From Bradyrhizobium sp. MOS003 (GTDB lineage Bacteria; Pseudomonadota; Alphaproteobacteria; Rhizobiales; Xanthobacteraceae), in the NCBI RefSeq assembly GCF_003020125.1, contig NZ_PYFW01000001.1, positions 372,001 to 436,000 of the forward strand: a DNA stretch of 64,000 nt, given 5' to 3'. A model generated the notes under the pieces. It was given only the letters and a program-made list of their open reading frames with translations, was not told where the DNA came from and searched no databases. Numbering within the stretch: the first letter of the stretch is position 1; every line of letters begins with the position of its first letter. Both the position numbers and the translations under genes were made by a program. This document shows positions 52,768 to 60,892 of this stretch, one piece after another.

Positions 52768-53246
52768 GCGTCCAAGAATTTGAGATACCGCGAGAGCGGT
52801 TCTGTCGTCCGAAGACGTGATGGTCCTGTCTAAATACGACGAAATTTACTTTCAGCAGCTTCTCTGCAAGTCGGAAGCGGAATCAAATGAAAGGGACATG
52901 CAGGTGCTCAAGCGACCACTGTGGTCGCTCGACCCTGGGACTGAAAGAGTTCCTATGAGGCATTTTGAGCTAAGCCGCTGAGATTGAGAGATAATTCCAC
53001 TTTTTCCCAGGCTGCCGTAGCCGTGGTGCTTGCCGAAGACATCTCTGACGTTCGTCCGCCAACTGAGTACATCCGATGGGTGCGCGCCCTGCCCTCACCC
53101 GGCAGGGGCGCGAGCATGTCTGCATCCTCGAGGTGCAGACTACTGGATTGGGGCGGGGCCCGGGGGTGGGCCTTGATGTTGCTTCCTCCTTAAGGTCTTG
53201 TGTTCCAATTGGATTTGCCGGCGTGCCGGCTGGATTGGCGCACCCT
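52768..53246. other. gene-poor, A/T-richer patch between exporter and kinase
   Basis: About 480 bases whose base composition is visibly less GC-rich than the flanks, especially 52780-52985. Contains a possible 53-codon frame (listed separately), a stem at about 53085-53115 (GCCCTGCC/GGCAGGGGC), and no match to an ATPase domain. It looks like a rearrangement scar or old foreign piece. The promoter of the kinase-binding-protein unit should lie in the last part. Confidence 0.4.
52820..52981 (+). CDS. possible small ORF, doubtful
   Basis: 53 codons from ATG at 52820 to TGA at 52979-52981. Reads MVLSKYDEIYFQQLLCKSEA, then ESNERDMQVLKRPLWSLDPG. Codon use is not like the high-GC neighbours. No ribosome site is evident. 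It could be a fragment of an older gene or a chance frame. Confidence 0.2.
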   Translation: MVLSKYDEIYFQQLLCKSEAESNERDMQVLKRPLWSLDPGTERVPMRHFELSR

Positions 53247-54749
53247 ATGTATATTGCGAAAAGACTCATCGTGCCGCTGTCGCTGGTTCTGCTTGTGGTC
53301 GGCCTCGCCGCGCTGCTCGCCGTTGTCGGCATGACCGTGTGGCTCGGCGATCGCGCGAACGAGCATTTCGATGATGTCGTCAGATTGCGTGATGTGCGTG
53401 TCGCCGCAGTGGAGCTTCGCAGCGCGGTTCAATCGGCGGAATCGAGTCAACGCGGTTTGCTGCTGACCGGCAACCAGATCTATCTCTCACCCTACGGCGC
53501 CGCAAAGACATCGGCATACCGGCAGCTCGATAGTCTGAAACGAAATCTCGGGGACGACTCGCAATTCGCCGCGGTGTTGAAACGGCTTGATTTGCTCACA
53601 GCCGACAAGTTCGCAGAAATGGACCGGACCATCGCGCTAAAGAACGACCGGCAGGACGACGAGGCTCTCGCCATCACCAATACCAATCGCGGCAAGGCGC
53701 TGATGGATGAGTTGAACCTGTTCGTCTCGGGCGTTGTCCGGACCATGGACAATCGTCTGACGTCCGGCGTGGTGCAGCAAAGGGCGAACGCGACGAATTT
53801 GAGGTTCGCGTCGATCGCGGCGTCGATCCTGATTGTGCTGGTCGTCGGCGCCGTGACCGTGACGCTGCTGCGTTATACCAGGGAGTTGACGCAAGCGCGC
53901 GACGAGGTCGCGGCGCTCAATGTGTCACTGGAGGACCGGGTCAGGCACCGAACTGAAGCGCTTGCGAGGGCCAATGAAGAGATGCAGCGTTTCACGCATC
54001 TCGTGTCGCACGACATTCGCGCTCCGCTGGTCAGCATTGTCGGGTTTTCCTCGGAGCTCGCAGAGGGAGCGAGGGATCTTGCGCAATACCTCGAGCGGCC
54101 GGGCATTGGGGCGAACGATCCGGAATTGCAGCATGCCAGGAAGATCACCTCCGAAGACATGCCTGAGGCCATCGGCTTTATTCGCAAGTCGGCGTCAAAG
54201 ATGGAGGCGCTTCTGAACGCCGTGCTCCTGCTGTCGCGGGACGGGCGCCGCGATCCAAGGCCGGAAGACGTGGACCTCGAGCGGACCATTGTGTCGAGCG
54301 CGGCTGCGATCCAGCATCAGATTTCGGCAGCGGGGGGAAAGGTTGACACGCAATTTCAGGTCAGGTCGATCGTGACCGATCGGCTTTCGCTGGAGCAGGT
54401 GATCGGCAACCTGCTCGACAACGCCGTCAAGTACCGCGCGACGGGACGACCGCTCCAGCTCAAGGTCAGCAGCACGACGCTGCCCGGCGATCGGGTCGCG
54501 ATCGAGGTTGCCGACAACGGCCGCGGCATAGCTCCGCAGGATGTGGGCCGGATTTTTGAACTGTTCCGCAGGGTCGGCAAGTTGGACCAGACCGGCGAGG
54601 GGGTCGGGCTCGCCTATGCGAGAACTGTCTTGAGAAACCTGGGGGGCGATATTACCGCGACCTCGGAGCTGGATCAGGGCACGACTTTCCGGATAGTCTT
54701 GCCGCGCAAGCTGGTTCTTCCATCCGTGGCCGACAGTGTGTCCGCATGA
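53247..54749 (+). CDS. CHASE3-domain sensor histidine kinase
   Basis: 500 aa. Membrane segments about 8-33 and 187-208 enclose a periplasmic helical region of ~150 residues of the CHASE3 type (QSAESSQRGLLLTGNQIYLS is its signature). Then a coiled-coil (TQARDEVAALNVSLEDRV), HisKA with His255 in FTHLVSHDIRAPLVSIVGFS, and HATPase_c with N-box GNLLDNAVKYRA, G1 VADNGRGIAPQD and G2 TGEGVGLAYA. A ~35-residue insert lies between the DHp helices. Its stop overlaps the next gene's start by 4 bases. No response regulator is adjacent. Likely senses a ligand with the binding protein that follows. Confidence 0.88.
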   Translation: MYIAKRLIVPLSLVLLVVGLAALLAVVGMTVWLGDRANEHFDDVVRLRDVRVAAVELRSAVQSAESSQRGLLLTGNQIYLSPYGAAKTSAYRQLDSLKRNLGDDSQFAAVLKRLDLLTADKFAEMDRTIALKNDRQDDEALAITNTNRGKALMDELNLFVSGVVRTMDNRLTSGVVQQRANATNLRFASIAASILIVLVVGAVTVTLLRYTRELTQARDEVAALNVSLEDRVRHRTEALARANEEMQRFTHLVSHDIRAPLVSIVGFSSELAEGARDLAQYLERPGIGANDPELQHARKITSEDMPEAIGFIRKSASKMEALLNAVLLLSRDGRRDPRPEDVDLERTIVSSAAAIQHQISAAGGKVDTQFQVRSIVTDRLSLEQVIGNLLDNAVKYRATGRPLQLKVSSTTLPGDRVAIEVADNGRGIAPQDVGRIFELFRRVGKLDQTGEGVGLAYARTVLRNLGGDITATSELDQGTTFRIVLPRKLVLPSVADSVSA

Positions 54750-55876
54750 AATCTGACAGACGGAATTGGCTCTCGACCGTTTTGGCTTGCGCGTTTGTTG
54801 CCTGTTGCACCGGCGCATGGGCCGAGGACGGACCAGCGGGGATCACGTTGCCGCGCGTGTTTGGCCCGTTCGATCGCAATGCCGCGGCTTGCAGTCGTCC
54901 TCCGCTGAACAAGTCTCTCGCGTTCGCGCAGGACAACGACCGCGAATTCATCAAAGGCATTTCGAGAGGCCTTGCGATGGCTGCACGGGACCGAGGCCTG
55001 AGTTTTTCCGCGTCGGTTGCAGAGAACAGCGCGGAGAAGATGATCGGTCAGGTCGAAGGCTTCCGCAACGCGCGAACCGGCGGACTTGTTATTGCGCCGG
55101 TCGATCCCGCCGCGCTGGCGCCGGCGTTGCGGAAGACGATCTGGCAAGGCGCCTATGTCGGCGCCGTCGTGCCGCCGCCGGCCACGTCGCTGTTGAATGC
55201 ACCCCAATATCTCACGGGCAAGACGCTCGGCGATGCGGCAGCGAGCTACATTCGGGGCAAGCTTGCCGGCAAGGCCAACGTCGTGATCCTGACTCACGAC
55301 AGCCTGCAGTTTCTCGCCCCGCGTTTCGCGGCGATGCGCGACGTGTTGAAGGACATTCCCGGCGCCGATATCGTTGCAGACATTTCCCCTCCGACCGTGA
55401 ACAAGGAAGGGGGGTACAGGATGATGCAAACGATTTTGCTGGCACATCCAGACGTGGATGTCGTACTGGGCGCCGACACGGTCGTCCTTGGTGCTCTGCA
55501 AGCCGTGAGGGAGGCCGGTAAGGATAGGCCGGATCAGTTCTTCGGCGGCATTGATGGCGAGGTCGAAGCCGTCACTGAAATCAAGAAGGGCGGTCCCTAC
55601 AAGATCAGCATCAGCCTCGCATCCTCGGTGTTCGGCTACGCCATGGGGCAGCATGCGGCCGACTGGCTGGAAGGCAAGAGCATTCCGCAGGCCATGGACA
55701 TTCTTCCAAGCGCACTGACGGCAGGCAATATCGGTCAATACGAAGCCGATCTGGCAAATCCCGCGGCCGTGTTCAACGATCACGCGCGGCGAGATGCCTA
55801 CCTGAGGATGTACGGGAATATCTGTTATGACACCCGCGACCAGTATGTCAGCTTTCCGTGGTCGTCCGAGAGATAG
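54746..55876 (+). CDS. periplasmic binding protein (sugar-binding type), orphan partner of the kinase
   Basis: 376 aa with a signal peptide (RNWLSTVLACAFVACCTGAWA, cut near residue 26). Peripla_BP_4/RbsB-type fold: LAFAQDNDREFIKGISRGLA, GLVIAPVDPAALAPALRKTI, GKANVVILTHDSLQFLAPRF, VVLGADTVVLGALQAVREAG, FFGGIDGEVEAVTEIKKGG. Overlaps the kinase stop by ATGA, so co-translation is expected. No permease or ATPase for uptake is adjacent. It most likely binds a small molecule and hands the signal to the CHASE3 domain of the kinase, like TorT with TorS or LuxP with LuxQ. Ligand unknown; a sugar is only one option. Confidence 0.82.
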   Translation: MKSDRRNWLSTVLACAFVACCTGAWAEDGPAGITLPRVFGPFDRNAAACSRPPLNKSLAFAQDNDREFIKGISRGLAMAARDRGLSFSASVAENSAEKMIGQVEGFRNARTGGLVIAPVDPAALAPALRKTIWQGAYVGAVVPPPATSLLNAPQYLTGKTLGDAAASYIRGKLAGKANVVILTHDSLQFLAPRFAAMRDVLKDIPGADIVADISPPTVNKEGGYRMMQTILLAHPDVDVVLGADTVVLGALQAVREAGKDRPDQFFGGIDGEVEAVTEIKKGGPYKISISLASSVFGYAMGQHAADWLEGKSIPQAMDILPSALTAGNIGQYEADLANPAAVFNDHARRDAYLRMYGNICYDTRDQYVSFPWSSER

Positions 55877-55918
55877 AAGACGTCCTGTCGTCGCGGTGCG
55901 GGGCGATGGTGGCTGGAG

Positions 55919-56833
55919 CTAGATCTTCAGCTCTTTCCCCGTCACCCGCCGATACGCTTCGAGATATCGCTTGCTCGTGGCTTCCACCACGCTTGCCGGC
56001 AACGGGGGCGGCGGGGCGTCGCCGTTCCAACGGCCGGCGCGGCGCTCGACGTCGAGATAGTCGCGCAAAGGCTGCTTGTCGAAACTCGCCTGCGGCTGGC
56101 CGGGCTTGTAGGCATCGACCGCCCAGAAGCGCGAGGAATCCGGCGTCATCACCTCGTCGATCAGGATGATGCGGCCGTCCTTGTCGCGGCCGAACTCGAA
56201 CTTGGTGTCGGCGATGATGATGCCCTGCTCGCGCGCCAGCTCCTCGCCGAGCGTGTAGATCGCGCGCGTCATGCTCTCGAGCGTGTATGCGACCTCGTCG
56301 CCGACCGCTTCGCGCATCTTCGCAATGGTAATGTTCTCGTCATGGCCGGTCTCGGCCTTGGTCGCCGGGCTGAAGATCGAGGGCTCGAGCTTTTCGCTCT
56401 CGACGAGGCCCGCCTCCAGCTTCTCGCCCGCCAGCGTGCCGCTGGCGGCGTATTCCTTCCAGGCCGAACCGGAGAGATAGCCGCGGATCACGCATTCGAT
56501 CGGGAATACGGTGGTGCGCTTGCAGAGCATGGCGCGGCCGAGAAGCTCGGCACGGTGCGGCTTCAACGCCGGCACGGCCGCGATGATCTCGTCGGTGTCG
56601 GCGCTGATCATGTGGTGCGGCACCACACCCTCGAGCTCGTTGAACCAGAACGCGCTGATCTGCGTCAGCACCGCGCCCTTCATCGGGATAGTCTCACCCA
56701 TCACGACGTCGAAGGCGCTGATGCGATCGGTGGTGACGAGCAGCAGGCGGTCGTCGTCGACGGCGTAGATATCGCGCACCTTGCCGCGTCCGATCTTGGG
56801 CAGAGGCAGGTCGCTGGAGAGCATGGTGGTCAT
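55919..56833 (-). CDS. purC: SAICAR synthase
   Basis: PurC, 304 aa, adds Asp to CAIR in purine synthesis. [39 protein letters not shown] and [20 protein letters not shown] are signature segments of the long (yeast ADE1-like) form. The tail [20 protein letters not shown] is typical. Convergent with the binding-protein gene, 42 bases between stops. Rhizobiales often carry more than one purC; this is one of them or the only one. Confidence 0.94.
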   Translation of the reverse strand: MTTMLSSDLPLPKIGRGKVRDIYAVDDDRLLLVTTDRISAFDVVMGETIPMKGAVLTQISAFWFNELEGVVPHHMISADTDEIIAAVPALKPHRAELLGRAMLCKRTTVFPIECVIRGYLSGSAWKEYAASGTLAGEKLEAGLVESEKLEPSIFSPATKAETGHDENITIAKMREAVGDEVAYTLESMTRAIYTLGEELAREQGIIIADTKFEFGRDKDGRIILIDEVMTPDSSRFWAVDAYKPGQPQASFDKQPLRDYLDVERRAGRWNGDAPPPPLPASVVEATSKRYLEAYRRVTGKELKI

Positions 56834-56850
56834 CGCAAAGCTTTCGCAGA

Positions 56851-56886
56851 CTTGGCTTTCAGGCAGAACTTGGCTTTCAGGCAGAA
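56851..56886. repeat. 18-base tandem duplication before purC
   Basis: CTTGGCTTTCAGGCAGAA is present twice head to tail (56851-56868 and 56869-56886) in the purC leader/promoter gap. It is exact and could be a recent slippage event. It lies upstream of purC on the minus strand. Confidence 0.8.
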
Positions 56887-56928
56887 CTTCCGGCCGCGAC
56901 TGACGACACGGCCGGCAACCGGATTAGC

Positions 56929-57846
56929 CTATTCCGGCAGCGGAATGAACTCATGTTCCTGCGGAACTGCAGCGAAACGGCCGGTTTTCCAGTCCTGCTT
57001 GGCCTGCTCGATCCGCTCCTTGCTGGAGGAGACGAAATTCCACCAGACGTGGCGCGGCCCTTCCAGCGCATCGCCACCGAGAAACATCATTCGGGTAGGC
57101 CTCACGGCCTTCACGGTGATGCGGTCGCCCGGACGGAAGATCAGCAGCCGCGGCGCCTCGTAACGCTCGTTCGCGATCTCGACCTCGCCATCGACGATAT
57201 AGATCGCGCGCTCCTCATGATCGGGGTCGAACGGCACGCTCGCACCTTCCACGGCCGTGACCTCGGTGTAGAACCAGGGCGAGACCATCGTGACAGGCGA
57301 CGTGATGCCGAACGATGAGCCCGCGATCACCTTCGCGGTGAAGTCGCGCTCGGAGACAACAGGCAGGTCGCCCGAGCCGTAGTGCTGGAACGACGGCGCG
57401 ATCTCTTCGGAGCCTGCCGGCAGCGCGATCCAGCTTTGCAGGCCGAGCATCTTCTGGCCCGAGGCGCGCTGCACCTCCGGCGTACGCTCGGAATGCGCGA
57501 TGCCGCGCCCGGCCGTCATCAGGTTCATCGCGCCGGGCTGGATCTCCTGCACGTTGCCCTCGCTGTCACGGTGCATGATCGCGCCGTCGAACAGATAGGT
57601 GACGGTGGCGAGCCCGATATGCGGATGCGGCCGCACGTCCATCCCCTTGCCGGAGACGAACTGCACCGGGCCGAAATGATCGAAGAAGATGAAGGGCCCG
57701 ACCATCTGCCGCTTGCCGTGCGGCAGCGCGCGCCGCACCGCGAACCCGTCGCCGAGATCGCGCGTGCGCGGCACGATGACGAGATCGAGCGCATCGCAGG
57801 ACATGGGATCGCCGAGCACGGGATCGTTCGAGGGCTGCCAGCTCAT
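56929..57846 (-). CDS. pirin family protein
   Basis: 305 aa, double cupin. Metal residues in VRPHPHIGLATVTYLFDG and the late His/Glu of RGIAHSERTPE agree with pirin-type iron coordination. C-terminal Pirin_C part GSSFGITSPVTMVSPWFYTE. Pirins act as quercetinases or redox regulators; the role here is unknown. Start at 57846 with AAGGA a few bases upstream; in-frame extension to 58047 is not supported. Divergent from the AraC gene across about 220 bases. Confidence 0.9.
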   Translation of the reverse strand: MSWQPSNDPVLGDPMSCDALDLVIVPRTRDLGDGFAVRRALPHGKRQMVGPFIFFDHFGPVQFVSGKGMDVRPHPHIGLATVTYLFDGAIMHRDSEGNVQEIQPGAMNLMTAGRGIAHSERTPEVQRASGQKMLGLQSWIALPAGSEEIAPSFQHYGSGDLPVVSERDFTAKVIAGSSFGITSPVTMVSPWFYTEVTAVEGASVPFDPDHEERAIYIVDGEVEIANERYEAPRLLIFRPGDRITVKAVRPTRMMFLGGDALEGPRHVWWNFVSSSKERIEQAKQDWKTGRFAAVPQEHEFIPLPE

Positions 57847-58069
57847 GGTGAATTCCTTCTCTACTACGGCGATCTTAACAGGATTTGACGGCCTCGTCGC
57901 GCCGCCGCCGCAACGCCGCGACGGTCTATTTGGCGCCATCGCGCGATATCGGCGAGACCAAATCCGGAAACAGGGGCGGGCCATGGTTTCTCTGGTATCA
58001 TCCATCTTGAAAAGCGCCGCCTGACGAAGGATGTTCGGCGATGTCAACCGCGACCGATCGCATCACCCG

Positions 58070-59131
58070 ATGACCCTTGCCGCGACCGAGCTCGCCTTCC
58101 GCGCCGCCTCCGTGGCTTTGCTGCTGGTGCTGGCGGCGTCGCTTTTGCAAGGTTTCCGCAACGTGCTCGCAGCCCGCCTCGGCGCGGCCTTCGCGCTCGG
58201 CTCGGCCGCGCATGCGGCGAGCTATTCGATGGACGTCACCTCGCGGGTCCCGCTCTGGCATGCACCGTTGATCGCGTTGTCGACCGGCACCATCGTGGTG
58301 TTCTGGCTGTTCACACGCTCCCTGTTCGACGACGAGTTTCGCCTCCGCTGGTGGCACGGATGCATCTGGGCGCTGGTGACGGCCTTCAGCTTCGCAGGCT
58401 GCGTCTGGATTGCGCCCAGCGGCCATGTCCGGTTCTCGGTGACGGTGGTCAATCTGATCGTGCTCGGTTTCATCGCGCTTGCGGTCGGGCAGATGATCGC
58501 CTCCTGGCCGGCCGACCTCGTCGAGCGCCGCCGCAGCGCTCGGGTCTTCGTCGTCTGCGCCATCGCGCTCTACGGCGGGCTAAACGCTGTGCTCCAGATC
58601 GCCGCCGCCGGCTACCATGTCGGCGATGCCGCCGAAACCGTCAATGCCGGCGCGCTCACCTGTACTGTCGCGGCGATCGTCTATGCCATGATGCGCGTGG
58701 ACGGAGCGGACCTGTTTCCGGCCACAGCGGAGCCCGAAGCACCGATTGTTGTCAGCCAGCCTGCGACCGAGGATGCCGCCGACCAAACGCTTATCGACGC
58801 CCTGATGCGCCTGATGGCGGACGAGCGGATCTATCGCCACGAGAACATCACCATCGGTGTGCTCGCTGGCCGGCTGAAAATCCCGGAATATCGGCTGCGC
58901 CGGCTGATCAACCAGCGGCTCGGCTACCGCAACTTCAATGTGTTCCTGAACAACCACCGCATCGAGGAGGCCAAGGCCGCGCTGGCCGATCCCGCCCAGG
59001 CCGAGGTCCCCGTCATCACCATCGCGATGGATGCGGGCTTCCAGTCGCTCGGCCCCTTCAACCGCGCGTTCAAGGCGGTGACGGGTGTGACGCCGACCGA
59101 ATACCGGCGCCTCAAGGTGAACGCGGTCTAG
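58070..59131 (+). CDS. AraC-family regulator with a membrane-spanning N-terminal region
   Basis: 353 aa. The first ~215 residues form six or seven hydrophobic segments (for example VALLLVLAASLLQGFRNVLA, TIVVFWLFTRSLF, VTVVNLIVLGFIALAVGQMI, FVVCAIALYGGLNAVLQIAA). The C-terminal AraC HTH follows (ITIGVLAGRLKIPEYRLRRL, VITIAMDAGFQSLGPFNRAF). A membrane-tied DNA-binding regulator. Start 58070 chosen; 58031 in frame is an alternative. Divergent from pirin and upstream of a serine hydrolase (147 bases), so either may be its target. Confidence 0.82.
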   Translation: MTLAATELAFRAASVALLLVLAASLLQGFRNVLAARLGAAFALGSAAHAASYSMDVTSRVPLWHAPLIALSTGTIVVFWLFTRSLFDDEFRLRWWHGCIWALVTAFSFAGCVWIAPSGHVRFSVTVVNLIVLGFIALAVGQMIASWPADLVERRRSARVFVVCAIALYGGLNAVLQIAAAGYHVGDAAETVNAGALTCTVAAIVYAMMRVDGADLFPATAEPEAPIVVSQPATEDAADQTLIDALMRLMADERIYRHENITIGVLAGRLKIPEYRLRRLINQRLGYRNFNVFLNNHRIEEAKAALADPAQAEVPVITIAMDAGFQSLGPFNRAFKAVTGVTPTEYRRLKVNAV

Positions 59132-59277
59132 ATTTTCAGGCCATTGGAATCACGCAGGAATTTCGAAATCGGCTAGTCTCCGCCGGTTTCGACGATGTCA
59201 TTTTTCAAATCCGGCGAGCGCGTTTCGCCCACCTCCGGCCTGCTCTCCCGCACGCGCCCCGAAGCCGGAGAAAGCCT

Positions 59278-60705
59278 ATGACCCGTCGCCGCAAGATCAT
59301 CCTCGCCACCACCGCAATCGCCTGTGCCGGCCTCGCGCTCGGCGCGGCGCGCGCCCGCGACGTGCCGAAGGTTGCGACCGGCTTCATCGCCGATACGCTC
59401 TGCTCCGAGACCTTCGTCTCCGACCTCGATCCCATGCGCGACCTCGCCGAAACCACGGACGCGATGCCGGGCACCGGCCTCCTGACCTGGGCGATGAATT
59501 TGCAGATCGACCGCGCGCGCAAGGCCGTCACGGTGACCCTGTTAGGGATCGGCCGCAGCCGTGCCGTCTATCGCGAAGGACTGGGCTGCACGCTGGAGCA
59601 CGGCGAGGGGATCACCGAGGTCGCGTTGCCGCCTGATGAGAAGCAGCCCGCATTGCTGCCCGAGATCGCTGGCCCATCGATCGTGCGGCCGCAAAGCGAG
59701 GAGCTGTCAGCGGCGCTCGACCGCGCCTTCACCGAACCCGCACAGCCGCCTCACCGCCGCACCCGCGCCATCGTCGTGATGAAGGCCGGCCGCGTCATCG
59801 CCGAGCGTTACGCCGACGGCATCGGACCAGAGACACAGCTGCTCGGCTTCTCCATGACGAAGTCGGTGATTTCGGCGCTGACAGGCGTGCTGGTGCGCCA
59901 GGGCAAATTGAAGCTCGACGGGCCCGCGCCAGTCGCCGCGTGGAGACATCCTGACGATCCACGTCACGCCATCACCGTCGATCAGTTGTTGCGGCACACT
60001 GCGGGCCTTGCGCTTGGCAGCTCATTGGAGGCCTCGCTTGGCTCGGCCTTCGAGCCGGTCAACCGGATGAAGTTCGTGGAGGCTGATATGGCCGCCTATG
60101 CTGCGAGCATCCCGCTCAAGACCGCGCCCGGCACGGCGTGGAACTATCACGACGGCAACACCCTCATCCTTTCGCATCTGATCCGCAACGCTGTCGGCGG
60201 CAGTCCCGCAGACGCGCTGCGCTTCGCGCGCCACGAATTGTTCGCGCCGCTCGGCATGAACCATGTCACGCTTCAGCTCGACGGGGCCGGCACGATCGAA
60301 GGCTCCAGCGAAATGCTGGCGTCCGCGCGCGACTGGGCGCGCTTCGGCCAGCTCTATCTCAACGATGGCATCGCCGGCGGCAAGCGCATCCTGCCGGAGG
60401 GCTGGGTGAATTATTCGGTGACGGCCACGCCGAATGCGTGGGTCGGCATCGGTGCCGGCTTCTGGACCAATCAGGGCGACAGCTTTGGCGCAAACTTTCG
60501 CGTCGCGCACGGCTGGCCGCGCGATGCCTTCTTCGCCAAGGGCACGATTGGGCAATACACCATCGTCATCCCCTCGGAGAAACTGGTGATCGTGCGGATG
60601 GGACGCTCGCCGAACTGGCCGCCGCAAGCTGACGGTGTGTTCGAACTCGTCCGCGACGTGGTGGCCGTGACACGCGAGAAGGGGAAGGTGGCGGGAGCGA
60701 ATTGA
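59278..60705 (+). CDS. exported beta-lactamase-fold serine hydrolase
   Basis: 475 aa. Ser-x-x-Lys motif in LLGFSMTKSVISALTGVLVR, Tyr-x-Asn-like AWNYHDGNTLILSHL, and GTIGQYTIVIPSEKLVI at the third site place it with class C beta-lactamase/6-aminohexanoate-dimer hydrolase relatives. An N-terminal hydrophobic stretch (RRRKIILATTAIACAGLALG) suggests export or an anchor. GGAG lies upstream of 59278. The open frame continues far upstream inside the AraC gene but that is a shadow. It may be controlled by the membrane AraC protein. Substrate unknown. Confidence 0.82.
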   Translation: MTRRRKIILATTAIACAGLALGAARARDVPKVATGFIADTLCSETFVSDLDPMRDLAETTDAMPGTGLLTWAMNLQIDRARKAVTVTLLGIGRSRAVYREGLGCTLEHGEGITEVALPPDEKQPALLPEIAGPSIVRPQSEELSAALDRAFTEPAQPPHRRTRAIVVMKAGRVIAERYADGIGPETQLLGFSMTKSVISALTGVLVRQGKLKLDGPAPVAAWRHPDDPRHAITVDQLLRHTAGLALGSSLEASLGSAFEPVNRMKFVEADMAAYAASIPLKTAPGTAWNYHDGNTLILSHLIRNAVGGSPADALRFARHELFAPLGMNHVTLQLDGAGTIEGSSEMLASARDWARFGQLYLNDGIAGGKRILPEGWVNYSVTATPNAWVGIGAGFWTNQGDSFGANFRVAHGWPRDAFFAKGTIGQYTIVIPSEKLVIVRMGRSPNWPPQADGVFELVRDVVAVTREKGKVAGAN

Positions 60706-60716
60706 GAGGAGCGGAT

Positions 60717-60870
60717 TTCTTCCTTCTCCCCTTGCGGGAGAAGGTGGCGCGAAGCGCCGGATGAGGGGTGTCTCTCCACGCGTCCAGATGAGAGTCGGAT
60801 TCGTGGAGAGAACCTCTCACCCGGCTGCGCTTCGCGCATCCACCCTCTCCCACGAGGGGCGAGGGTGCAC
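60717..60870. repeat. palindromic extragenic repeat (family F)
   Basis: CTTCTCCCCTTGCGGGAGAAGG with GGCGCGAAGCGCCGGATGAG on the left, and CCTCTCACCCGGCTGCGCTT with CCACCCTCTCCCACGAGGGG on the right, form an extended inverted repeat (written in two parts). Lies between the convergent serine hydrolase and MmgE/PrpD genes. A standard extragenic element in Bradyrhizobium-like genomes. Confidence 0.7.
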
Positions 60871-60892
60871 CGTCTGCGCGGCTAGAATCCAA

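Noticed and set aside
52984..53193. Short frame containing VVLAEDISDVR, reminiscent of a response-regulator start
   Set aside because: Too short, with no receiver-domain Asp/Lys pattern after it; likely chance.
58351..59277. Upstream extension of the serine hydrolase frame inside the AraC gene
   Set aside because: The AraC frame is the real one here; the extended part is Arg/Ala-rich shadow, and a normal start with GGAG is at 59278.
59278..60705. Antibiotic-resistance beta-lactamase
   Set aside because: Only the fold motifs match; the overall sequence is closer to esterase or amide hydrolase relatives.
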